Notes under the pieces: generated by a model
Databases searched by the model: none
The model's input: the letters and a program-made list of their open reading frames with translations, nothing else
Told to the model about the DNA's origin: nothing
Shown: in pieces, positions 9,093 through 19,180 of the stretch
How the letters are laid out: the number at the start of each line of letters is the position of its first letter
Numbering within the stretch: position 1 is the stretch's first letter
Program-made: the position numbers and the translations under genes
Source: an uncultured Mucispirillum sp.
Lineage (GTDB): Bacteria > Chrysiogenota > Deferribacteres > Deferribacterales > Mucispirillaceae
Reading direction: 5' to 3'
Assembly (NCBI GenBank): GCA_944323205.1
Contig: CALURO010000006.1
Span: forward strand, 62,001-126,000
DNA: 64,000 nucleotides

Positions 9093-9431
9093 GTTTTTAT
9101 ACCTTATTTATTAAGAAGTTGCAAGCACAATTTTCATTTTTATACAAAAATCAACAACTAATTTATAAACAAATTTCAAACTAGGCTGTTTTTAGCACTT
9201 AGAAAACGGTAAATTATTGATAAATAAGGAAATGCATTTTGTTCATTTTTTATTTAGAACAGTAGTTATAAAACAGCTACTTTAATATTAATTATAAATA
9301 AGTTATATGATTTTTATTGTAAATATGTATACACACATCATCAAAGATGAACAAAATAGGATTTTTAAAACAAATATTTAATTTGTTTTAAATTATCAAA
9401 GAAAAACAATTTTTTAGCTAGTCTCATTTTT

Positions 9432-10808
9432 TCATACATTTTCTTTTTCAAGAGTAGTTTTTAACTGCAAAGCAGCAAATAATCCAATTAATACAAGCAC
9501 TAGACAGAGTATAAAACCATAAGCAATGCCATACACATATATATTATCAATACCTGCATTATATGCCTTTTTTGCACCATATGATAATAATACAGAAGCA
9601 AGAGCTGTGCCTGCTGCCCCTGCTGTCTGCTGCAAAGTGCTAAGTATTGCTGTGCCATCTGCATTATATTTTTGAGGCAGAGCATTTAATGCATTAGTCT
9701 GGGCAGGCACCTGACAAAAAGCAGCACCTGTCATAAAGCATATATAGCCTATTATTGATGATGCATATGTTATCTCTGTATATACAAGATAAAACATAGA
9801 AAGGCTCATAATAATAAACCCGGGTATAAGCAGCTTTCTGACACCAAATTTAGAATACTTTGCACCCATTAGCGGAGCAAGCATACCTGAAAATAATGTT
9901 CCCGGAAGCATAATAAAAGATGCATGCAGAGCATTTTTACCAAGCCCCATTTGAGCAAGTATTGGTATCAAAAAAGATAATGCAAGTACAGAAGCCATAG
10001 GCATACATACAGTTATAAGCCCTAATGTAAACATTTTATATTTTAATATTCTTATATTCATAAGTGGATATTTTATTTTAAGCTGCAAAAGAATAAAAAT
10101 ACCTAGAAATATAAAACTGATACATATAAGTAATATACCGTAATCTGTTGATATGTAACTTAAACCCATTATAAAAGAAACAAGACCAGCACTGCTTATG
10201 AAAAAAGATTTTATATCAAGATGATATACTTCGCCTTTTCTTATATCTTTAATAGTTGCACTTCCCATAATAAAGGAAATAACAAGAATAGGCAGCATAA
10301 TAAGAAATACCCAGCGCCAGCCAAAATATTCTGCTATTAACCCGCCTAAAACTGGCCCTGAAACTGGTGCAAAACTTACCACAAGCCCTACAATGCCAAG
10401 CAGTGTACCACGCTGAAAAGGTGTTGTTTCTTCAAGCACTATATTTGTTAAAAGCGGCAGAGAACAGCCTGTGCCTATTGCCATAATAAGCCTGCCTAAA
10501 AGCAGCATTGTAAAATTACTGGCAAAAGCTCCCATTATAGTTCCTAAAATAAACACAATAACTGCAAACCTAAAAAGCAGCTTTGTAGATATTGTTTTTA
10601 TTAAAAAAGGGGAAAGTGGTATAGCAGCAGCTAAAAGCAGAAGAAAGCCGGAAGTAAGCCACTGAACAGCTACCGCAGAAACATGAAACTCCTCCATTAA
10701 ATGGGGAGAAACTATAGCTAAACTCGTTTCTGAAAAAATGCCCATAAAAGTAAGGATAGCAAGAGATATTACTGTTATAATAAGCCTTGCTGGAAAAGAA
10801 TTACTCAT
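9432..10808 (-). CDS. MFS drug efflux transporter, DHA2 (EmrB/QacA) type
   Basis: 458-residue integral membrane protein with about 12-14 hydrophobic segments. The N-terminal motif AVQWLTSGFLLLLAAAIPL and motif C-like GPVLGGLIAEYFGWRWVF are typical of the 14-TM EmrB/QacA proton antiporters. It likely exports drugs or toxic compounds across the inner membrane; the substrate cannot be read from sequence. No EmrA-type adaptor is adjacent. The start is preceded by AGGTGA. It follows the cytidylate-kinase-like gene by 45 nt on the same strand, so the two may be cotranscribed. Confidence 0.88.
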   Translation of the reverse strand: MSNSFPARLIITVISLAILTFMGIFSETSLAIVSPHLMEEFHVSAVAVQWLTSGFLLLLAAAIPLSPFLIKTISTKLLFRFAVIVFILGTIMGAFASNFTMLLLGRLIMAIGTGCSLPLLTNIVLEETTPFQRGTLLGIVGLVVSFAPVSGPVLGGLIAEYFGWRWVFLIMLPILVISFIMGSATIKDIRKGEVYHLDIKSFFISSAGLVSFIMGLSYISTDYGILLICISFIFLGIFILLQLKIKYPLMNIRILKYKMFTLGLITVCMPMASVLALSFLIPILAQMGLGKNALHASFIMLPGTLFSGMLAPLMGAKYSKFGVRKLLIPGFIIMSLSMFYLVYTEITYASSIIGYICFMTGAAFCQVPAQTNALNALPQKYNADGTAILSTLQQTAGAAGTALASVLLSYGAKKAYNAGIDNIYVYGIAYGFILCLVLVLIGLFAALQLKTTLEKENV

Positions 10809-10853
10809 ATTTTCACCTGCATATTACAAATGGCAGAATAAGGAGATATTTTA

Positions 10854-11456
10854 TTAAACCAGCTGAACTCCATCTTTCCAGTTATTATATGCAGTTTTTA
10901 TTATTTCTACACATGCATCAATACCCATATCGCTGTTTACACTTAAATGATATGAACGCATATCACCCCATTTTTTATCAGTATAGTAATCATAATATGC
11001 GGCTCTGTCTTTATCATATCTTGTGATAAATGATTTAACATTGCTTACTTTATCGCCATATAGCTTTGTAATTCGCTCTATTCTGTTTTCAATAGATGCA
11101 TAAACAAAAACATTTAAAACATCTTTTCTATCCTGCAGCACGTAGTCTGCACATCTTCCAACAATAATACAGTCGCCTTCATCAGCTATTTTTGATATAA
11201 CTTCTGCTTCTGCATGAAATACTACATGAGTTAAAGGCATTTGCAGTGTTACATCATAACCTGCATATTTTATAGCTTCTTCTCTATAAAGCTCTGCCTC
11301 GTTAATAAACTTTTCTGATAAACCGCTTTTTTCAGAAATCATTTCAACAAGACCTCTGTCATAAAAAGGAATTTTTAACTGCTCTGCAAGAGCCTGACCA
11401 ATAAGCCTGCCACCAGAACCATATTCCCTGCTTATAGTGATAATACAGCCAGCCAT
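10854..11456 (-). CDS. Cytidylate-kinase-like protein
   Basis: 200 residues from the ATG at 11456, which has an AGGAGG site 5 nt upstream; a longer reading to 11501 lacks such a site. The N-terminus IITISREYGSGG is the P-loop region of the cytidylate kinase-like family (AAA_26). Later IIVGRCADYVL and an Arg-rich lid segment (ENRIERITKLYG) also fit. This family is distinct from Cmk; members are common in gut bacteria and their substrate is generally untested. Cytoplasmic. The pairing with the MFS gene is unexplained. Confidence 0.82.
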   Translation of the reverse strand: MAGCIITISREYGSGGRLIGQALAEQLKIPFYDRGLVEMISEKSGLSEKFINEAELYREEAIKYAGYDVTLQMPLTHVVFHAEAEVISKIADEGDCIIVGRCADYVLQDRKDVLNVFVYASIENRIERITKLYGDKVSNVKSFITRYDKDRAAYYDYYTDKKWGDMRSYHLSVNSDMGIDACVEIIKTAYNNWKDGVQLV

Positions 11457-11720
11457 ATCTGCCTCCTTAATATATACTATTCTAAATTCATAATAACACA
11501 CAGATTTTTGAAATACAAGATAATAACTGTAAAATATTAATATAAAAGACAGATTTTAATAAATTGTAGAATAAAGCCTGCCTTATCTTTTTTATTATAA
11601 ATTATAAAAATATTTAACCATAATTAAAAAAACAAAGGTAAAGCAGAATAAAAATATAATGACATTTTTTTTTATATGTATTAGATTATAACTTATTAAT
11701 TATATTTTATTGAGGAAATT

Positions 11721-12497
11721 ATGGATAACTTAAAAATAGCTGGAAGACAGTTTAAAAGCAGGCTTATGATAGGAACTGGCAAATTCCAGTCATCAGTTAT
11801 TATGGAGCAGACCTTAAATGCATCTGGAGCTGAAATTGTAACTGTTGCATTAAGGCGTGTTGATATTAATGATAATAATGATGATATATTAAACCATATT
11901 GATAGGAATAAATATCTGCTGCTGCCAAATACTTCTGGTGCATCTAATGCAGAAGAGGCTGTGCGTCTTGCCCGCCTTGCCCGTGCAGCAGGCTGCGAAC
12001 CGTGGGTAAAATTAGAAGTAACACCAGACCCGTATCATTTACTTCCCGACCCTGTGGAAACATTAAAAGCTGCAGAAATACTTGTAAAAGACGGGTTTAA
12101 TGTAATGCCATATATTAATGCTGACCCAGTACTTGCAAAACATTTAGAAGAAGCAGGCTGTGTTACAGTTATGCCTCTTGCTGCACCTATTGGCACAAAT
12201 AAAGGTATAAAAACTGTAGAAATGATAAAAATAATTATAGAAAATTCATCTGTTCCTGTTGTAATAGATGCAGGGCTTGGACTTCCAAGTCATGCAGCAG
12301 AGGCGATAGAGTTAGGTGCTGATGCTGTGCTTGTAAATACGGCAATTGCAGCAGCTGCTGACCCTGTTAAAATGGCAGAAGCCTTTAAATATGCAGTGCA
12401 GGCAGCCTCCCTTGCTGTAAGTGCAGGCCCTGCCCCAGTTTCTAATTATGCAAGCCCATCAAGCCCTGTTAAAGGATTATTAAAGGATATATTATAA
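11721..12497 (+). CDS. thiG: Thiazole synthase ThiG
   Basis: 258-residue TIM-barrel enzyme forming the thiazole phosphate of thiamine from deoxyxylulose phosphate, dehydroglycine and ThiS thiocarboxylate. Diagnostic features are LMIGTGKF at the start, the Schiff-base Lys in [10 protein letters not shown] (near 97), [12 protein letters not shown], and [30 protein letters not shown]. Length is normal. The stop overlaps the thiH ATG (TAATG). thiS and thiF are not here but at 24303-25303. I saw no TPP riboswitch in the 220-nt leader. Confidence 0.97.
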   Translation: MDNLKIAGRQFKSRLMIGTGKFQSSVIMEQTLNASGAEIVTVALRRVDINDNNDDILNHIDRNKYLLLPNTSGASNAEEAVRLARLARAAGCEPWVKLEVTPDPYHLLPDPVETLKAAEILVKDGFNVMPYINADPVLAKHLEEAGCVTVMPLAAPIGTNKGIKTVEMIKIIIENSSVPVVIDAGLGLPSHAAEAIELGADAVLVNTAIAAAADPVKMAEAFKYAVQAASLAVSAGPAPVSNYASPSSPVKGLLKDIL

Positions 12498-13624
12498 TGA
12501 GTTTTTATGAAGTCATAAAAAAATACCCTTATGAATATGTAAAGGATTTAATATATAATGCTGATGAAAACTATATAAAAAATGCTCTTTACAAGGAAAA
12601 ACTTACAGAGAAAGATTTAGCATGTCTTCTAAGTCCAAAAGCAGAAAAATATATAGAAGAAATGGCAGAGATTTCTCATAACATTACTTTACAGCGTTTT
12701 GGTAAAACTATTAGAATATATGCCCCCATTTATCTTTCCAACTACTGCACAAACAGCTGTATATACTGCGGCTTTAACCGTAAAAATAATATACCTCGCA
12801 CAGCACTTACTCTTGATAAGATAAAAAAAGAAGCTGAAATAGTTGCATCAAACGGTATAAAAAATGTTATTCTTGTAACTGGGGATAATATGAAAAAGTT
12901 TTCTTTTGATATGCTCATGCAGTCTGTGAAACTTTGCACTCAATATTTCTCACTTGTTTCAATAGAAGTGCCTTCCCTTACTTTCAAGCAGTATCAAGAG
13001 CTGCATAATGCTGGGGCAGACGGGCTTACAATGTTTCAGGAAACTTATATTGAAAGTTTATATCCATCATTTCACCCAGCAGGACCAAAAGCAGATTATT
13101 TATACAGATTAGATACTCCTGAAAGAGCAGCTGCAGCTGGTATGCGTTTTATAGGTCTTGGAGCACTGCTTGGGTTAACAGATTACAGAATAGATACATT
13201 TTATATGTGCCTGCATGCAAAATATCTATCTAAAAAATACTGGAGAAGCCTTGTATCTTCATCTTTTCCCCGCATAAGATATGCAGCTGGAGAATATAAG
13301 CCAGAATATAATGTATCTGATAAAAATTTATTACAGCTTATTTTTGCATATAGAATGTTTCTTCATGATGCAGGAATTAATATATCTACAAGAGAGCCTG
13401 CCCCATTAAGAGATAAACTTATATATCTTGGAGCAACTATAATGAGTGCTGGCTCAAAAACAGAGCCGGGTGGTTACTCTCTTGCTCAAAAAGATGCTGC
13501 ACAGTTTTCTATAGAAGATAACAGGTCTGTTGAAGAATTTTGCAGCACTGTAAAAAAACTTGGCTTTGAACCAGTATTAAAAGACTGGGATAATTCTATG
13601 CAGGGCATAAATTTTGCTAAGTAA
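12497..13624 (+). CDS. thiH: 2-iminoacetate synthase ThiH (radical SAM tyrosine lyase)
   Basis: 375 residues. ThiH cleaves tyrosine to dehydroglycine for thiazole formation. The radical SAM CxxxCxxC is CTNSCIYC (near residue 89), followed by GFNRKN. The C-terminal half has the ThiH/biotin-thiamine-associated region (ISTREPAPLRDKLIYLGATIMSAGS). It is translationally coupled to thiG. Use of ThiH rather than glycine oxidase ThiO fits an anaerobe or microaerophile. Confidence 0.96.
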   Translation: MSFYEVIKKYPYEYVKDLIYNADENYIKNALYKEKLTEKDLACLLSPKAEKYIEEMAEISHNITLQRFGKTIRIYAPIYLSNYCTNSCIYCGFNRKNNIPRTALTLDKIKKEAEIVASNGIKNVILVTGDNMKKFSFDMLMQSVKLCTQYFSLVSIEVPSLTFKQYQELHNAGADGLTMFQETYIESLYPSFHPAGPKADYLYRLDTPERAAAAGMRFIGLGALLGLTDYRIDTFYMCLHAKYLSKKYWRSLVSSSFPRIRYAAGEYKPEYNVSDKNLLQLIFAYRMFLHDAGINISTREPAPLRDKLIYLGATIMSAGSKTEPGGYSLAQKDAAQFSIEDNRSVEEFCSTVKKLGFEPVLKDWDNSMQGINFAK

Positions 13625-13677
13625 AAAATAATAGTTGATTTATATTGAATTTATTATATAAAATACACTGGTAGGTT

Positions 13678-14679
13678 ATGAAAAAGTTTTTATTTTTACT
13701 ATTCTTTTTAGGGCTTTTAGCTGGCAGTGGTGCTTATTTATATTTTACTGATTTTAACCTTGTAAAGAAATATATTACACCACGCATTCCAGAAACTGTT
13801 ATGGCAAAAATTCCTGAAAAGATTAAAAAGTATATTACAGTAGAGGATAATGTATCGAAAGCTCTTAATGAGCTTGAAGCCCCTATTGATGTGCCTGTTA
13901 ATAAGTTTGATTCTCAGTATGTTTCAAATGACAACCCTATTTTTGAGGCTTTTAGGAAAGGGACAAAAGAAGATATTTTAAAAGCAATAGAATCTACTGA
14001 TAATATTGATATTTTTGATGTTACAGGCAGAACACCGCTTATGTATTCAGCTTTTAGAGATGATACAAGTATTGCAGAAGTTATCCTTGATAAAGGTGCA
14101 GATATTAATTTTAAAGACAGGTGGGGACATACTGCCTTAATGTATGCAGCAAAATACGGCAATGCAAATATGGTAAACTATTTTATTTCAAAAGGTGCCG
14201 ATATTAATGTGGTAGGCACTGACGGAGAAACACCTGTTTCTGCTGCTGCATTTGATGGTAATATTGATATACTTACAAAATTTTTAGACTATGGGGCAGA
14301 TATAAATATACAAGATGATTACGGCAATACTCCACTTATGAAAGCAGCTATTAACGGCAACCAGAAAGCTCTTAGTATGCTTATAGATTATGGTGCAGAT
14401 ATAAACAGCCAGAATAAAGACGGCTTAACTGCATTAATGCTTGCTTCAGAAAGTGGAAGATATAATACTGCTAAACTACTTTTAGACAGCGGAGCAGATA
14501 CTACCATTAAAGATAAGAGTGGAGAAAATGTTTTAGACCATGCTAGAAAATTTGGACATGACCATATAGTTGCCCTGCTTCGTCAGTATATGGTAGTAGA
14601 TGAGCCAAAACCTAATAATAACAATGATACAATAAATATTAATTTAAATAATAACGATTCAAATATTATAATGCATTAA
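13678..14679 (+). CDS. Ankyrin repeat protein with N-terminal membrane anchor
   Basis: 333 residues. A hydrophobic N-terminus (about 3-24) acts as a signal anchor or signal peptide. About five to six ankyrin repeats follow (about 95-310), each with the TPLMYAA / GADIN pattern, for example GHTALMYAAKYGNANMVNYF. The tail is Asn-rich. It is likely periplasmic and a protein-binding scaffold; the partner is unknown. It sits 53 nt after thiH and 22 nt before ilvA in the same direction, so it may be carried on the thi transcript without functional link. Confidence 0.85.
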   Translation: MKKFLFLLFFLGLLAGSGAYLYFTDFNLVKKYITPRIPETVMAKIPEKIKKYITVEDNVSKALNELEAPIDVPVNKFDSQYVSNDNPIFEAFRKGTKEDILKAIESTDNIDIFDVTGRTPLMYSAFRDDTSIAEVILDKGADINFKDRWGHTALMYAAKYGNANMVNYFISKGADINVVGTDGETPVSAAAFDGNIDILTKFLDYGADINIQDDYGNTPLMKAAINGNQKALSMLIDYGADINSQNKDGLTALMLASESGRYNTAKLLLDSGADTTIKDKSGENVLDHARKFGHDHIVALLRQYMVVDEPKPNNNNDTININLNNNDSNIIMH

Positions 14680-14701
14680 AAATGAGAACAGGTATAAATA
14701 T

Positions 14702-15910
14702 ATGGTAAATAATCTTAAAAAAGATATTGAAGCAGCTTATGAAGCTCTTTCCCCTTATGTAAAAAATATCCCGCTTTATCATTCTTCATCATTTTCAGAA
14801 CATTATAGAGCAGGTATATATTTTAAACTTGAAAATCTGCAGAGAACTGGCTCTTTTAAAGTGCGTGGTGCATTAAATGCAATCCTTAAAAATAAAGCAA
14901 AATGTGCAAATGGTGTTATAACTGCAAGTGCTGGAAACCATGCTCAAGGTGTTGCATTTAGTGCAAAGCTAATAGGTGTAAAAGCTGTTATAGTTATGCC
15001 TGTGCATACTCCCCTTGTGAAAATAAATAATACAAAATCATACGGTGCAGAAGTTGTGCTGCATGGTGAAACTTATGATGATGCTGCAACTATGGCAGAG
15101 ATACTTGCAGAAGAAAAAGGGCTTTATTTAATCCACCCTTTTAATAATATTGATGTTATAGCTGGTCAGGGAACTATTGCAGTAGAAATATTAAAAGAAA
15201 TGCAGGATGCTGATAATGTTATTATACCTGTTGGCGGCGGCGGTCTTGCTTCTGGTATTGCTGCATATTTAAAAGAAAGTGGCAGTCCTGCAAAAATAAT
15301 AGGTATCCAGTCTGAAGCAGTAAGCGGTATGACTGCCTCGCTTCGTAAAAGAAGAATTGTGAGAGTTACAGGCTCATCAATTATTGCCGAAGGTATCTCT
15401 GTAAAAACACCCGGTGATATTACTTATGAAATATGTTCTAAATATCTTGATGATATAGTTACAGTATCAGAAAATATGATTGCTGCATCAATTTTAGAAT
15501 ATATGGAAAAAGCAAAACTTGTAGTAGAAGGTGCCGGTGCTGCCCCACTTGCTGCAATTATGTCTAGAAGTATAGACTATAAGGATAAGAAAAATATATT
15601 AGTAGTTTCAGGCGGTAATATTGATATAAATATGATTTCAAGAATTATCAGCAAAGGTATGTCTACATCAGGCAGATTTTTAGAGATTACATTAAATCTT
15701 AAAGATATTCCCGGCTCACTTGCTCATATTACTACATTTTTAGCAGATATTGGTGCTAATATATTAGATATTCGCCATGACAGATTTGGTGCTGGACTTC
15801 CTATTGGTTATTCAAGGGTAAATTTAGAGCTTGAAACAAAAAGTATGGAACATATAGAGCAGATTGTAATTTCCTTGAAAAAAGCTGGTTTTGATGTTAC
15901 AGTATGTTAA
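14702..15910 (+). CDS. ilvA: Threonine ammonia-lyase with C-terminal ACT domain
   Basis: 402-residue PLP enzyme deaminating L-threonine to 2-oxobutanoate, the first step of isoleucine synthesis or a catabolic route. The PLP Lys is in TGSFKVRGALNA (near 58); the glycine loop is PVGGGGLASGIA. A single ACT domain occupies about 325-402 (LNLKDIPGSLAHITTFLADIGANI), the medium-length form rather than the long form with two regulatory domains. The ACT domain suggests amino-acid feedback; the effector is not predictable. It lies between an ankyrin gene and cheX. Confidence 0.93.
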   Translation: MVNNLKKDIEAAYEALSPYVKNIPLYHSSSFSEHYRAGIYFKLENLQRTGSFKVRGALNAILKNKAKCANGVITASAGNHAQGVAFSAKLIGVKAVIVMPVHTPLVKINNTKSYGAEVVLHGETYDDAATMAEILAEEKGLYLIHPFNNIDVIAGQGTIAVEILKEMQDADNVIIPVGGGGLASGIAAYLKESGSPAKIIGIQSEAVSGMTASLRKRRIVRVTGSSIIAEGISVKTPGDITYEICSKYLDDIVTVSENMIAASILEYMEKAKLVVEGAGAAPLAAIMSRSIDYKDKKNILVVSGGNIDINMISRIISKGMSTSGRFLEITLNLKDIPGSLAHITTFLADIGANILDIRHDRFGAGLPIGYSRVNLELETKSMEHIEQIVISLKKAGFDVTVC

Positions 15911-15937
15911 GTATATATAGATAAAAGGAGTACTTGT

Positions 15938-16399
15938 ATGAAGGCAGAATACCTTAACTGCGTAATGGCTGGTGTATTAGATGTAATAGACCAGTGCTTT
16001 CATGTAGAATGTAAAAAAGGCAAGCCTTATGTATATCATTATGATATAAATTTAAATCATCTTTCTGCAGTTATTAGAATGGCTGGAGATAAAAAAGGTG
16101 CATTTGTTATTGCTCTTAGTGAAGATGATGCAAAAAAAATGGCAAGTGCTTTAATAATGGAAGAAAAACAGTTTCTTGATAAAGATGTTATGGACGCTAT
16201 CGGTGAAATTATTAATATGATTTCAGGAAGTGCAAAAGGAAAACTTACTGAACTTGGATTTACTTTTAAGCTGAGTACTCCCACATTTGTATTAGGTAAA
16301 GGAACAAGACTTTTTAAAGAAGTGGAATATGCTCCATATATATGTGTTCCATTTTCCACAGAAGTTGGAGATTTTACAATACAAGTTTCATTAAGATAA
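15938..16399 (+). CDS. cheX: Chemotaxis protein CheX (CheY-P phosphatase family)
   Basis: 153 residues, the full length of CheX. The catalytic helix pattern (E then N three residues on) appears in DAIGEIINMISGSAKGKL. CheX dephosphorylates CheY-P as part of chemotaxis signal termination. It has a clear AAAGGAG site. No other che genes are adjacent; an MCP lies at 39397. Last gene of a possible thiG-thiH-ank-ilvA-cheX run; no strong terminator follows, and repeat DNA begins about 60 nt later. Confidence 0.88.
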   Translation: MKAEYLNCVMAGVLDVIDQCFHVECKKGKPYVYHYDINLNHLSAVIRMAGDKKGAFVIALSEDDAKKMASALIMEEKQFLDKDVMDAIGEIINMISGSAKGKLTELGFTFKLSTPTFVLGKGTRLFKEVEYAPYICVPFSTEVGDFTIQVSLR

Positions 16400-16461
16400 A
16401 ATAATGAAATAAAAAAATATTAGATTAATTAAACTTATCTAAAAAAGTAACAAAGTATTAA

Positions 16462-16661
16462 TATATAGACTCTTCGGCTTCGCCTCTGAGTGACAAAATA
16501 GTAATAGTTACCAATATACATTGTCATTCAGAGCCTATGATAGTAGGCGAAGAATCTAATTAAACAATAATAAAAATTTCGGTCCAGCTGCGGACTTTTC
16601 ATTCCTTCCTATTCGTCGGAAAGTCCTTGCGTCGCAAAAATCGCTCCCCATGAAATTTTTA
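16462..16661. repeat. Mosaic interspersed repeat, copy 3
   Basis: Occupies most of the 314-nt gap 16400-16713. Modules in order are a TAGACTCTTCGGCTTCG...GAGTGACA box (about 16463-16496), the GTCATTCAGAGCC...GAAGAATCT box (16522-16557), and a hairpin with arms GGACTTT 16592-16598 and AAAGTCC 16620-16626. The whole hairpin unit is enclosed by a 9-bp inverted repeat, AAAAATTTC 16572-16580 and GAAATTTTT 16652-16660. A GC-rich GGGGTACCCC lies just after it. Confidence 0.88.
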
Positions 16662-16713
16662 TTTAGGCGTTTGGGCGGGGTACCCCGGAAGAGTTTACTG
16701 TTAAATAATGTAA

Positions 16714-18966
16714 TTATTTATCTGCTTTTATCACATCTACTGGTTTATAGTATTTTTTACAGTCTTCATTAATACCACTTCTACATTCTGCTACACTATT
16801 TTTATCTGATAAAAACCTATCTGCAATAAATTTATAATTTTGAAATTCAGCACTATTCTGCACATCTACTGAAGATGTATCAAATAATGCAAGTTTTTCT
16901 TTAGCAAGTGTTAAAGCAGTTTTATTATCAGCATTTACAAGGCTGTCATCAGCCCCATGAGCAATCAGCATCATTGTAATCATTTTATTTCCATTTGCTG
17001 CTGCCTCCATTAAAAGAGTATTCTGCTTTTCTCCATATCTGGCATTAATATCTGTTTTTGTATTATTAAGCAGTGCTGCAAACACATCATTTTTATTATA
17101 AGGTGCCTTAGCACAGTAATAAAGTGCTGTATTATTATCTTTATCTTTAATATCTACATCTGCTCCGCCGCTTATTAATTCCAGCACTAAATCATAGCTT
17201 TCATATCTGCCCCCTGCAGCAATATGCAAAGGTGTTCTGCTGTCATTATCTTTTACATTTACATCTGCCTTATTAGCGATTGCAGCATTTACTACACTGC
17301 GAATATAACCCTGCCCTTTATTTTCTTCACTCTGCTCTTTTACAAGTATATGAAGCAGATTATTATATTTTTCCCAGTCAAGAGATGCCTGTTTTTCTAT
17401 AAAAATATTTGCAAGCCGCACTCTGTCAGCCTGGTCTTTAGACTGGTCAAAACTATTAATCACACTATATATTAAGTCTGGTTCAAGAGTTATTTTTGCA
17501 CCATGCATTATTAATTTCATAAATACATCAGGATTGCCACCTTTTGCAGCATAATAAACTGGGTAATGCCCCTGTATTTTCTTATTAACATCAAGATTAT
17601 CAGCAACAGCTTTTTCCACAAGGGAAACATCTCCATACTCTGCACCAAGTATTAAAAGGCTTTCTTTATCAGAAAGTTCTAAATATGCAGTTGTATTATC
17701 AAAATGATTTTCTTTTGCAATATCTAATGCTGTCTTACCTTTTTTATTTTTTATTTTCCTATCAGGGCTGCCTGTTAAAATAGATTTAATATTATCTTTT
17801 GCAGCTGCAATATGAAGCGGTGTATTGCCATCTATGTTTTGGATATTAATATTTGGCTTATATGATGAATATATTTGATAATAATCCTGCGGCTTAATAT
17901 GCAGCACAGTATTACCTTTGCTGTCTTTTGCATTAATATCTGCTTTATTTTCCATCAATATGCCGACACTCTCTTTTACATTTGCCATACCTATTGCATC
18001 AGTATATTGATATACATAAAAAAGCGGTGTTTTTTTAGCTGCATCTCTTGCAGAAATATCGGCACCTTTAAATAATATGTATCTTAAAAAACCAGCATCA
18101 TGGTCTGGTCTTGCAAGAGCAGCCATTAATGGTGTTATTTTATCTTTGCCGGAATAAGCATTAATATCAGCACCGTTATCTATTAAAAACCGTGCCATAT
18201 CAAAATAACCAAGCGAAATGGCAGTATAAAGTAATGTATTATTATCACCGTCTAATTTATCAATATCTGCACCATTTTTTATAAGCAGAGATACAAGCTG
18301 GCTTTTATTTGCTTTTACAGCTTCAAAAAGCGGACGGCTTTTATTGTCATTTAATATATTCATATCAGCATGATATTTTTTTAAAAGATTAAGTGCATTT
18401 TCATTAGATGCAAAAAATACAGCAGGATATTTATCTGGGTCTGCACCGTTTTCTAAAAGCACTTCTGCCATATCAAGGTGGTTTAAATAAAATGCATAAG
18501 CAAGTGGAGTAATCTCTTTATAGTTATTAGTATTATTTTGTTTTATAGAAACTAATCCCATCTGGTTTATATTAATATCTTTACTTGAAAGCAAAAGCTT
18601 AAATATATCTATTTCTCTACCAGCTATTGCAATATGTAAAAGAGTAGTTTTGCCAATTGTTTCATTATCTTTTATAACACTATATAAAAGATTTGGGTTA
18701 GTGCCGTTATCAAGCATAAGTGTTACAGTATTATGCTCTCCATTAAATACTGCCTGCACAAGCTTATTTTCCTGCTCTGAAAGCAAAGCATCATTTATAA
18801 ACTGATAGCCACCGCTGGCATCTTCTGCTGTGTGGTTAGCAGGTATTTCCTGATGTGCTGTATAAGCCTCATCATCTTCAAAATAATCATCTGCAATATT
18901 CTGAGCAAAACTACTGCCTGCATATAAAAAAATAGAGATTATTAAAATTATATACTTTTTAACCAC
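16714..18966 (-). CDS. Large secreted ankyrin repeat protein
   Basis: 750 residues with a signal peptide (about 1-22, cut after FAQ). About 15 or more ankyrin repeats follow (about 65-715), many containing GADI, TPLHIAA or TALDIAKEN. A region near 455-600 is more diverged. The C-terminus carries two Cys (AECRSGINEDCKKYY). Probably a periplasmic or surface scaffold. It is monocistronic between repeat DNA and a 214-nt AT-rich gap. Ankyrin proteins can be host-directed, but nothing here proves export beyond the inner membrane. Confidence 0.85.
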   Translation of the reverse strand: MVKKYIILIISIFLYAGSSFAQNIADDYFEDDEAYTAHQEIPANHTAEDASGGYQFINDALLSEQENKLVQAVFNGEHNTVTLMLDNGTNPNLLYSVIKDNETIGKTTLLHIAIAGREIDIFKLLLSSKDININQMGLVSIKQNNTNNYKEITPLAYAFYLNHLDMAEVLLENGADPDKYPAVFFASNENALNLLKKYHADMNILNDNKSRPLFEAVKANKSQLVSLLIKNGADIDKLDGDNNTLLYTAISLGYFDMARFLIDNGADINAYSGKDKITPLMAALARPDHDAGFLRYILFKGADISARDAAKKTPLFYVYQYTDAIGMANVKESVGILMENKADINAKDSKGNTVLHIKPQDYYQIYSSYKPNINIQNIDGNTPLHIAAAKDNIKSILTGSPDRKIKNKKGKTALDIAKENHFDNTTAYLELSDKESLLILGAEYGDVSLVEKAVADNLDVNKKIQGHYPVYYAAKGGNPDVFMKLIMHGAKITLEPDLIYSVINSFDQSKDQADRVRLANIFIEKQASLDWEKYNNLLHILVKEQSEENKGQGYIRSVVNAAIANKADVNVKDNDSRTPLHIAAGGRYESYDLVLELISGGADVDIKDKDNNTALYYCAKAPYNKNDVFAALLNNTKTDINARYGEKQNTLLMEAAANGNKMITMMLIAHGADDSLVNADNKTALTLAKEKLALFDTSSVDVQNSAEFQNYKFIADRFLSDKNSVAECRSGINEDCKKYYKPVDVIKADK

Positions 18967-19180
18967 ATTAACCCCACATTGACTGCTACAATTAAGTTAA
19001 TATATATGACAAAAAAATACAATGAAAAATTCATTATTAATTTTAATTATACATATTATCTATGTATTTAACAAAGCATTTTAAAATTATACTGTAAAGA
19101 TAAAATTAAACAGAATTAATTTTATAAAAAAATCAATAAATTTAAGGAATTAGCACATAAAACGGCTTGTTATTAATATA

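Noticed and set aside
11502..11720. TPP riboswitch before thiG
   Set aside because: I could not find the conserved CTGAGA and related motifs by eye; a covariance search would settle it.
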